Below, piece by piece: positions 1 to 4,958 of a stretch of 9,948 bases of DNA. This stretch comes from an uncultured Clostridia bacterium (GTDB lineage: Bacteria; Bacillota; Clostridia; Oscillospirales; Oscillospiraceae), in the NCBI GenBank assembly GCA_945613045.1, contig CALZAG010000049.1:1-9948 (forward strand). The letters run 5' to 3'. How positions within the stretch are numbered: the stretch's first letter is position 1; every line of letters starts with the position of its first letter. The notes beneath the pieces are model-generated. The model did no database searches, was not told where the DNA came from, and saw only the letters and a program-made list of their open reading frames with translations. A program made the position numbers and the translations under genes.

Positions 1-1
1 T

Positions 2-541
2 ACGACAATTTCGCCGTCAATGGATATACTTGTATCCAGCAACCTTGAGCGTCTGCTTTACTCCGTGTGCGGAAGCGATACGCAGGTCGCAGGGTATATG
101 AGCAGTCTTTCAAAAGACGGGCGGTATGAGGTCGATGACAAAACAAAAGCGGTCATTGCGGAAAACTTTGAGGGCGGCTACTGTACTGACGACGAGACCA
201 AGGCCATTATCAAAAAAGTATATACGGAAAACGGCTACCTTATGGATACCCACACCGCCGTCGCATACAAGAAGATGCTCGACCACAGAGCCGTAAGCGG
301 CGGATGCGTGCCTACGGTCGTCGTGTCCACGGCAAGCCCTTATAAATTCTGCGACAGCGTTCTTTCCGCACTGGGAGAAGAGACTGACGCCCCCGGAACC
401 GAGCTTATCGAAAAGCTCTCCGAGGTGACAAACACCGCCGCTCCCAAGCCCCTTGCCGGACTTGACAAGCGCGAGAAGCGCTTCAGGCTCGTTGTCGAAA
501 AGCAGGATATGAAAAAGACCGTTGCCGAATTTCTCGGCTGA
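2..541 (+). CDS. thrC: Threonine synthase, C-terminal part (gene enters from the left)
   Basis: Last step of threonine synthesis: a PLP enzyme that converts O-phosphohomoserine to threonine and phosphate in the cytoplasm. The frame is open from base 2, and the ATG at 20 is internal, not a start. The visible 179 residues begin TTISPSMDILVSSNLERLLY, the conserved 'SPSMDI..SSNLER' segment found in the second half of threonine synthases. Further typical segments are 'GYLMDTHTAVAY' and 'PTVVVSTASPYKFCDSVLSALG', the latter near the C-terminus. The residues visible correspond to roughly the last third of a protein of about 490 residues, so the PLP lysine and N-terminal domain lie outside the window. 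The TGA is at 539-541 and a hairpin follows six bases later. The next gene is convergent, so this is the 3' end of its transcription unit. The identification is strong. Only the upstream extent is unknown. Confidence 0.93.
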   Translation, partial: TTISPSMDILVSSNLERLLYSVCGSDTQVAGYMSSLSKDGRYEVDDKTKAVIAENFEGGYCTDDETKAIIKKVYTENGYLMDTHTAVAYKKMLDHRAVSGGCVPTVVVSTASPYKFCDSVLSALGEETDAPGTELIEKLSEVTNTAAPKPLAGLDKREKRFRLVVEKQDMKKTVAEFLG

Positions 542-544
542 TAT

Positions 545-565
545 GTACGGGGCATAGCCCCGTGC
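545..565. terminator. GC-rich hairpin between convergent thrC and the DUF1540 gene
   Basis: ACGGGGC (547-553) and GCCCCGT (557-563) form a perfect 7-bp stem around a 3-base loop. The stem is extended by a T-G wobble and a G-C pair to 545/565. It begins six bases after the thrC stop and lies 30 bases beyond the DUF1540 stop on the other strand, the position expected of a shared transcription terminator. No run of T follows on either strand, so it is not a classical intrinsic terminator. It may act with Rho or protect an mRNA 3' end. Confidence 0.5.
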
Positions 566-595
566 GATCATGCTTAGAACTTCGCAGCTCTATGC

Positions 596-778
596 TTAAT
601 CGCAGCAGCCGCGGGGGCAGAAGGTAGCGCAGTAGGTCTCGGATTTGGTAGTCGCTCTGTCGTTCTGCACATCGATGTGTGAGGCGGAGCACTTGCTGTC
701 GATGGTGTTGTACTTGCAGTTGGTAACATCGCAGCCGACGCCGGTGATCTGATCTCTGCTCATTCTGTTATCGCTCAT
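596..778 (-). CDS. DUF1540 small cysteine-rich protein
   Basis: A 60-residue protein with seven cysteines (C16, C21, C30, C50, C54, C58, C59). The pattern 'CDVTNCKYNT..SKCSASHIDVQN..A....ETYCATF' matches the DUF1540 family, small proteins common in Clostridia, some with two such domains. Spaced cysteines plus H34 suggest metal binding (probably zinc) or disulfides, but the function of the family is unknown. There is no signal peptide or membrane segment. The start is fixed by a full Shine-Dalgarno GGAGGT at 785-790 on the minus strand, six bases upstream of the ATG. The gene is convergent with thrC and divergent from the metallophosphoesterase, so it is probably monocistronic. The C-terminus ends CPRGCCD. 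A degenerate copy of its last codons and stop follows just beyond the gene. The family call is confident; the role is not known. Confidence 0.88.
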   Translation of the reverse strand: MSDNRMSRDQITGVGCDVTNCKYNTIDSKCSASHIDVQNDRATTKSETYCATFCPRGCCD

Positions 779-784
779 ATTTTT

Positions 785-790
785 ACCTCC
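785..790 (-). promoter_or_regulatory. Ribosome binding site of the DUF1540 gene
   Basis: ACCTCC on the plus strand reads GGAGGT on the minus strand, six bases before the ATG at 778. This strong site supports the small ORF as a real, well-translated gene. Confidence 0.8.
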
Positions 791-795
791 AGAGT

Positions 796-815
796 TTATT
801 GCCCTTAGGCAATAA
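796..815. promoter_or_regulatory. Perfect palindrome in the divergent intergenic region
   Basis: TTATTGCC (796-803) and GGCAATAA (808-815) are exact inverted repeats around the 4-base spacer CTTA. The element sits between two divergently transcribed genes, five bases upstream of the DUF1540 ribosome binding site. A TATTAT -10-like hexamer on the minus strand (812-817) overlaps its right arm, although no good -35 accompanies it. The element could be a repressor operator for one or both genes, or an RNA hairpin in the DUF1540 leader. The protein that would bind it cannot be named. Confidence 0.45.
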
Positions 816-843
816 TAGCTTTGACTGTTTTTGCGGATTTATA

Positions 844-849
844 CGGAGG
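844..849 (+). promoter_or_regulatory. Ribosome binding site deciding the metallophosphoesterase start
   Basis: CGGAGG (844-849, continuing GGAGGA to 850) lies four bases before the ATG at 854. It selects this ATG over the in-frame TTG at 821, which would place the Shine-Dalgarno inside the coding region and add 11 residues ahead of the first catalytic motif. Confidence 0.8.
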
Positions 850-853
850 ACAT

Positions 854-1540
854 ATGTCTTTATACGCTATAGGCGATCTTCATCTCTCTTTAGGCGTTGA
901 AAAATCAATGGACGTTTTCGGCGGGAGATGGTCAAACTATGTTGAAAAAATTTCAGAAGGCTTTGCTCCGCTTTGCGACAGCGATATGACTGTCATCTGC
1001 GGCGATATCACATGGGGGATGACCATGGAGGAGGCATTGCCGGATTTCCTGTTCATAGATAAGCTGCCCGGAAAAAAGATAATACTCAAGGGCAACCACG
1101 ATTATTGGTGGACGACTGCCACAAAAACAAAAAATTTCTTTAAGGAACACGGAATCAAAAGCATAGACGTTCTCCATAACAACAGTTTCGCCTATGAAGG
1201 CGCTTTTATATGCGGCACAAGAGGCTGGTTTTATGAGGAAATCAAAAATGACGTTCATGATAAAAAGATCATGAACAGGGAAATAATGCGGCTGGAAGCT
1301 TCGCTCAAATCGGCAGGGGAGGGAGAAAAGTATGTCTTTCTTCACTATCCTCCGAAATATCTGGGCTATGAATGCCCGGAGATATTGGAGCTGCTTAAGA
1401 CCTACGGGGTGAAGCGCTGCTGCTACGGGCATATCCACAGCGCCGGCTGCGCTTATGCCTTCAACGGGATGCTCGGCGGTACGCAGTTTCAGCTCGTTTC
1501 TGCGGACTATGTTCAATTCCGCCCGCAAAAGATCATATAG
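854..1540 (+). CDS. Calcineurin-like metallophosphoesterase (COG1768-like predicted phosphohydrolase)
   Basis: A cytosolic two-metal phosphoesterase of 228 residues. All the metal-binding and catalytic motifs of the fold are present in order: GDLH (D8, H10), CGDITW (D51), KGNHDYWW (N81, H82), FLHYPP (H164) and YGHIHSAG (H193, H195). The domain covers the whole protein, with no signal peptide or membrane segment. The compact form with 'GNHDYWW' resembles the COG1768 group of predicted phosphohydrolases. The substrate is unknown; members of the superfamily act on proteins, nucleotides or cyclic nucleotides, and nothing here decides between them. The start at 854 was chosen because of the GGAGGA just upstream and because GDLH then sits at the usual distance from the N-terminus. 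No clear terminator follows the TAG; the next gene begins 93 bases on and has its own promoter candidate. The fold is very secure and the biological role is open. Confidence 0.9.
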   Translation: MSLYAIGDLHLSLGVEKSMDVFGGRWSNYVEKISEGFAPLCDSDMTVICGDITWGMTMEEALPDFLFIDKLPGKKIILKGNHDYWWTTATKTKNFFKEHGIKSIDVLHNNSFAYEGAFICGTRGWFYEEIKNDVHDKKIMNREIMRLEASLKSAGEGEKYVFLHYPPKYLGYECPEILELLKTYGVKRCCYGHIHSAGCAYAFNGMLGGTQFQLVSADYVQFRPQKII

Positions 1541-1565
1541 CCTGTTCAATATTAAAAGAAAATCA

Positions 1566-1594
1566 TTGCTTTTGCCGACATTATCTGTTATTAT
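1566..1594 (+). promoter_or_regulatory. Candidate sigma-A promoter of tig and the protease cluster
   Basis: TTGCTT (1566-1571), a 17-base spacer, then TATTAT (1589-1594) preceded by TG at 1586-1587, so an extended -10. The -35 matches only three of six consensus bases, but the -10 matches five of six. Spacing is ideal, and transcription would start near 1600, leaving a leader of about 33 bases with AGGAGG at 1619-1624. No CIRCE element and no pair of CtsR heptads was seen around it, so housekeeping expression is the simplest reading. Confidence 0.55.
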
Positions 1595-1633
1595 TTATTG
1601 GTCTATGTGAAAAACATTAGGAGGAAAATATAA

Positions 1634-2935
1634 ATGTTAGTCAAGAATGTAGAAAAGAAAGACTCCAAGACCGCGAGCTTTCAGGTAGAGGTCGATGCGG
1701 CTGAGTTTGAAGTTGCGGTCAACAAGGCCTATAACAAAAACAAGGGCAGCATCTCCATCCCCGGCTTCAGACAGGGCAAGGCTCCCCGCGCGGTCGTTGA
1801 GGGTATGTACGGCCACGAGGTGTTCTATCAGGATGCTATCGACTCTCTGGTTCCAGATGCATTTGACTACGGCTATGATAACTGCGGACTTCATATCATC
1901 GGCAAGCCCGCGATATCCAATATGGATCTTTCCGACGACAAGATACTGACCCTCACTTTTGATGTTGAACTGTACCCCGAGGTAACTCTTGGCCAGTACA
2001 AGAACCTCAGCGCAGTTAAGGAAACCTTCATCATCACAGAAGAGGACATTGACGGCCAGATAAACGGCGTCCGCAAGCGCAACGGCCGCGTCGTTGACGT
2101 TGAGCGCGAAGCTCAGATGGGCGATACCGCCGATATCGACTTTGACGGATATCTTGACGGAGTTCCCTTTGAGGGCGGCAAGTCCGAGGGCTACGAGCTT
2201 GAGCTCGGCTCCCACACCTTTGTGCCCGGCTTCGAGGAGCAGATCGTCGGCATGAACATAGGCGAGGAGAAGGATATCAACATCACCTTCCCCGAGGATT
2301 ACACCGCTGAGCTGGCCGGCAAGGACGTTGTGTTCAAGGTGAAGCTCAACGCACTTTCCGTGACCGAGCTGCCCGAGCTTGACGATGATTTCGTTCAGGA
2401 CGTATCCGAGTTCAACACCGTTGAGGAGTACAGAGAAGATACCCGCAAGGACATGGAGAGAGTCATGCAGGAGCAAATGGACGCCAAGTTCCGCACCGCT
2501 ATCATGACCAAGGCCTGTGATAATATGACCGTTGAAATCCCCGAGACCATGATGCAGGCGAAGATAGATGAGCTCATTCACAGCTATGCTGCAAACTTCG
2601 GCCTCACCGACCCCAAGATGACCACCGAGGAGATCAGCAAGATGATGGGACTCGATGAGGAGGCTGTCAACAGCACCATCCGTCCCGCAGCGGAGTATCA
2701 GGTGAAGCAGGAGCTGCTGCTCACCGCTATCGTCGAGGCAGAAAACATTGAAGTCACCGACGAGGAGCTTGAGGATTACATCAAGGGCGCGGCGGAGACT
2801 GTCGGCGCGACTCCTGAACAGATCCGCAAGTACTTCGGCGACGAGTACATCAGAAACGAGTTTAAGAAAGAAAAGGCCACCAAGCTGGTCATTGAAACAG
2901 CGGTTGAGGAAGCGCCTGAAGAGGCGGCTGAATAA
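1634..2935 (+). CDS. tig: Trigger factor, ribosome-associated chaperone and prolyl isomerase
   Basis: Binds at the ribosome exit tunnel, shields nascent chains and catalyses prolyl cis-trans isomerisation. At 433 residues it has the usual length. The N-terminal ribosome-binding domain carries the signature GFRQGKAPR at about 44-52, equivalent to the GFRxGKxP loop that contacts the large subunit. An FKBP-type isomerase domain spans about 163-240, starting GDTADIDFDGYLDG and including VPGFEEQIVGM. The remaining helical C-terminal part (about 245-420) is the substrate-cradling region, and the protein ends in an acidic tail EEAPEEAAE. AGGAGG at 1619-1624 lies nine bases before the ATG. The codons are more GC-rich and uniform than in the phosphoesterase or ysxC, as expected of a highly expressed gene. 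It leads the cluster with clpP, clpX and lon, the classical folding/degradation neighbourhood. Confidence 0.97.
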   Translation: MLVKNVEKKDSKTASFQVEVDAAEFEVAVNKAYNKNKGSISIPGFRQGKAPRAVVEGMYGHEVFYQDAIDSLVPDAFDYGYDNCGLHIIGKPAISNMDLSDDKILTLTFDVELYPEVTLGQYKNLSAVKETFIITEEDIDGQINGVRKRNGRVVDVEREAQMGDTADIDFDGYLDGVPFEGGKSEGYELELGSHTFVPGFEEQIVGMNIGEEKDINITFPEDYTAELAGKDVVFKVKLNALSVTELPELDDDFVQDVSEFNTVEEYREDTRKDMERVMQEQMDAKFRTAIMTKACDNMTVEIPETMMQAKIDELIHSYAANFGLTDPKMTTEEISKMMGLDEEAVNSTIRPAAEYQVKQELLLTAIVEAENIEVTDEELEDYIKGAAETVGATPEQIRKYFGDEYIRNEFKKEKATKLVIETAVEEAPEEAAE

Positions 2936-2989
2936 TTGGCTGATTATTCGGATATGATCTCCTGGATAAGCCAATAATTCGAAAGGAGA
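2930..2989 (+). promoter_or_regulatory. Inverted repeat with anti-Shine-Dalgarno in its loop, tig-clpP junction
   Basis: Arms at 2930-2941 (GAATAATTGGCT) and 2969-2980 (AGCCAATAATTC) pair at 11 of 12 positions around a 27-base loop; the left arm contains the tig stop codon. The loop holds TCTCCT (2958-2963), the exact complement of AGGAGA (2984-2989), which contains the clpP Shine-Dalgarno. Both helices together would form an H-type pseudoknot; the second alone would hide the clpP ribosome binding site. There is no T-run, so it does not look like a terminator. Translational control or coupling of clpP to tig is an inference from the pairings only. Confidence 0.4.
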
Positions 2990-2995
2990 CTTATT

Positions 2996-3577
2996 ATGAG
3001 TTTAGTACCCTATGTAGTTGAACAGACAAGCCGAGGCGAGCGTTCCTACGATATTTTCTCACGACTGCTCAACGACCGCATCATAATGCTGTCCGAGGAA
3101 GTGAACGACACTACCGCAAGCCTTGTCGTCGCCCAGCTTCTTTATCTTGAGGCGCAGGACCCCGATAAGGATATCCAGTTTTACATCAACAGCCCCGGCG
3201 GAAGCGTTACGGCCGGCATGGCTATATATGACACCATGCAGTACATCAAGCCCGATGTGTCAACCATTTGTATCGGCATGGCGGCGTCCATGGGCGCATT
3301 CCTGCTGTCAAGCGGCGCCAAGGGCAAGCGTCTTGCGCTGCCCAACGCCGAGATTATGATCCATCAGCCCTCAGGCGGCAGCAAGGGTCAGTGCACCGAT
3401 ATTCAGATCCAGGCAGAGCAGATCCTGAAGATAAAGAAGAATCTTAACAGGATCCTCGCCGAAAACACCGGCAAGAGCGTGGAGACCGTCGAGCGCGACT
3501 GCGAGCGCGACCACTTCATGTCCTCTCAGGAGGCCCTTGAATACGGCATTATCGATAAGGTAATCACCAAGCGCTGA
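2996..3577 (+). CDS. clpP: ATP-dependent Clp protease proteolytic subunit ClpP
   Basis: The barrel-shaped serine peptidase that degrades proteins unfolded and threaded in by ClpX or another Clp ATPase. At 193 residues it is full length. The catalytic triad is visible: S98 in GMAASMGA, H123 in MIHQPSGG, and D172 in ERDHFM. The oxyanion-region motif SPGGSVTAG is at 66-74. The N-terminal LVPYVVEQTSRGERSYDIFSR is the typical gate/processing segment, ahead of conserved helix A. The start is set by AAAGGAG at 2982-2988, seven bases before the ATG. It follows tig by 60 bases and precedes clpX by 71 bases, with a strong hairpin right after its stop. In many Bacillota clpP stands apart from clpX; here they are adjacent. 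Confidence 0.98.
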   Translation: MSLVPYVVEQTSRGERSYDIFSRLLNDRIIMLSEEVNDTTASLVVAQLLYLEAQDPDKDIQFYINSPGGSVTAGMAIYDTMQYIKPDVSTICIGMAASMGAFLLSSGAKGKRLALPNAEIMIHQPSGGSKGQCTDIQIQAEQILKIKKNLNRILAENTGKSVETVERDCERDHFMSSQEALEYGIIDKVITKR

Positions 3578-3580
3578 TTT

Positions 3581-3610
3581 TATGGGGGAACATCAGGTTC
3601 CCCCATATTT
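3581..3610 (+). terminator. Terminator-like hairpin between clpP and clpX
   Basis: An 11-bp perfect stem (TATGGGGGAAC, 3581-3591, with 3597-3607) closes a 5-base loop three bases after the clpP stop. Only TTT (3608-3610) follows, so termination may be partial. The remaining 38 bases before clpX show no convincing promoter, so clpX probably depends on readthrough. The hairpin may instead stabilise the 3' end of a tig-clpP mRNA. Confidence 0.6.
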
Positions 3611-3648
3611 GCACAGTATTACATCACCCTACTATTTGAGGTAAACTT

Positions 3649-4890
3649 ATGGCAAGAACAGACGACAGAAAAAGCATAAGATGCTCATTTTGCGGAAAAA
3701 CGCAGGCTCAGGCCGGCAGGCTCATTGCCGGAAACGGAGCATATATATGTGATGAATGCATCAATCTTTGCATGAGCATAATCGCCGATGATGAGGAGCT
3801 CGCGGTACACGATGCCGAGGGCAACAGGCTTCATTTTGAAAATCTCCCTAAGCCTGCGGATATAAAGGCGAATCTTGATGAATATATAGTAGGGCAGGAT
3901 AAAGCAAAGAAAGTCCTTTCCGTTGCGGTGTACAATCATTACAAGCGCATCCTTTATGCCGGTGACAATGATGTTGAACTGCAAAAGAGCAACATCCTGC
4001 TCATAGGCCCCACTGGCAGCGGCAAGACTCTTTTCGCGCAGTCGCTGGCCAAGATGCTCAATGTACCCTTTGCAATTGCCGACGCTACCACTCTTACGGA
4101 AGCCGGCTATGTCGGAGAGGATGTTGAGAATATCCTTCTTCGTCTGCTGCAGGCTGCTGATTTTGATGTGGAGCGGGCGGAAAAAGGCATAATATATATA
4201 GATGAGATCGATAAAATAGCCCGCAAGAGCGAAAATACATCCATAACCCGCGACGTATCCGGCGAGGGCGTGCAGCAGGCTCTGCTGAAACTGCTTGAGG
4301 GAACAGTCGCAAATGTTCCGCCTCAGGGCGGGCGCAAGCATCCGCATCAGGAATTTATCAAGGTAGACACGACCAACATCCTCTTTATCTGCGGTGGAGC
4401 GTTTGACGGCCTTGATAAGATCATAGAGAAGCGCACTGACAAAAAGAGTATGGGTTTCGGCGCGGAGATAAAAAGCTCGACCGAGCGCGATGTGGGCGAG
4501 CTTCTTGCTCAGGCGCAGCAGCATGACCTTCTTAAGTTCGGTATCATCCCCGAGCTTATCGGAAGGCTGCCGGTCATCGCACCCCTTACCTCGCTCAAGC
4601 GCGAGGATCTTGTGCGTATTCTCACTGAGCCGAAAAACGCCATGACAAAGCAGTATAAGGCTCTTATGAGCTACGACGGCGTTGAGCTTGAATACGAAAC
4701 GGACGCTCTTGAAGCCGTCGCGGATAAGGCTATCGAGATGAAGATAGGCGCCCGCGGTCTGCGCAGCGTAATGGAAAGCATAATGACGGACATAATGTAT
4801 ACTGTCCCTTCAGAAAAAGACATTGAGAAGATCATTGTCACCGCCGACTGTGTGAAGAACAACACCAGCCCCGACGTAATACGTAAGTAA
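3649..4890 (+). CDS. clpX: Clp protease ATP-binding unfoldase ClpX
   Basis: A hexameric AAA+ unfoldase that recognises tagged substrates, unfolds them and feeds them into ClpP. At 413 residues it is full length. The N-terminal zinc-binding domain has C12, C15, C34 and C37 (RCSFCGKT...YICDECINLC). Walker A is GPTGSGKT (120-127), Walker B IIYIDEID (181-188), pore-1 loop GYVG (153-156), pore-2 region RDVSGEGVQ (201-209), and sensor-2 arginine in GARGLRS (368-374). The ClpP-docking loop reads KSMGFGAE, with M268-G269-F270 where the usual tripeptide is IGF, LGF or VGF; it should still be hydrophobic enough to dock. TGAGGT at 3637-3642 gives the ATG at 3649 a proper Shine-Dalgarno. Between clpP and lon, it is the regulatory half of ClpXP. 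Confidence 0.98.
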   Translation: MARTDDRKSIRCSFCGKTQAQAGRLIAGNGAYICDECINLCMSIIADDEELAVHDAEGNRLHFENLPKPADIKANLDEYIVGQDKAKKVLSVAVYNHYKRILYAGDNDVELQKSNILLIGPTGSGKTLFAQSLAKMLNVPFAIADATTLTEAGYVGEDVENILLRLLQAADFDVERAEKGIIYIDEIDKIARKSENTSITRDVSGEGVQQALLKLLEGTVANVPPQGGRKHPHQEFIKVDTTNILFICGGAFDGLDKIIEKRTDKKSMGFGAEIKSSTERDVGELLAQAQQHDLLKFGIIPELIGRLPVIAPLTSLKREDLVRILTEPKNAMTKQYKALMSYDGVELEYETDALEAVADKAIEMKIGARGLRSVMESIMTDIMYTVPSEKDIEKIIVTADCVKNNTSPDVIRK

Positions 4891-4898
4891 TAATAAAA

Positions 4899-4933
4899 GC
4901 AAGGCGGGGCGTTTGTCCCGTCTTGCGCCTTTT
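4899..4933 (+). terminator. Intrinsic terminator candidate between clpX and lon
   Basis: GCAAGGCGGG (4899-4908) pairs with CCCGTCTTGC (4917-4926) with a single G-U wobble, closing a short loop; GCC and then TTTT (4930-4933) follow. An alternative stem pairs AAGGCG (4901-4906) with CGCCTT (4926-4931) directly against the T-run, so two mutually exclusive folds are possible. It lies eight bases after the clpX stop. The 25 bases between it and lon contain no room for a promoter, so lon transcription must read through or begin upstream. Confidence 0.6.
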
Positions 4934-4946
4934 CAGAACTCCACGG

Positions 4947-4952
4947 AAGGAG
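4947..4952 (+). promoter_or_regulatory. Ribosome binding site deciding the lon start
   Basis: AAGGAG lies six bases upstream of the ATG at 4959. The longer in-frame possibility from the TTG at 4923 would begin inside the terminator hairpin and has no Shine-Dalgarno, so it is rejected. Confidence 0.8.
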
Positions 4953-4958
4953 AAGCAT

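Noticed and set aside
110..571. Minus-strand frame opposite thrC
   Set aside because: A shadow of the conserved threonine synthase C-terminus, running through the terminator hairpin.
821..845. TTGACT as the -35 of a plus-strand promoter for the metallophosphoesterase
   Set aside because: The only -10-like sequence (TATACG, 840-845) is just 13 bases away and overlaps the ribosome binding site; at 17 bases the sequence is CGGAGG.
821..853. TTG start adding 11 residues to the metallophosphoesterase
   Set aside because: The Shine-Dalgarno GGAGGA would be inside the coding region, and the catalytic GDLH motif normally lies very near the N-terminus.
953..1549. 198-codon minus-strand frame opposite the metallophosphoesterase
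   Set aside because: The sense gene has all five metal-binding motifs and a strong ribosome binding site; the antisense product has no recognisable features.
1637..2974. Very long open frame (445 codons) on the minus strand opposite tig
   Set aside because: It mirrors the trigger factor gene, whose uniform GC-rich codon use leaves the antisense frame free of stops. The translation is leucine/valine/aspartate-rich without a recognisable domain, and tig itself is beyond doubt.
3609..3635. TTGCAC...TACTAT as a clpX promoter
   Set aside because: Spacing is only 15 bases, and transcription would begin at the clpX Shine-Dalgarno itself, leaving essentially no leader.
3685..4524. 279-codon minus-strand frame opposite clpX
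   Set aside because: A shadow of clpX: no recognisable domain in the translation, and clpX is complete with all its motifs.
4923..4958. TTG start adding 12 residues to Lon
   Set aside because: It would begin in the clpX-lon hairpin without a ribosome binding site; the ATG at 4959 has AAGGAG at proper distance.
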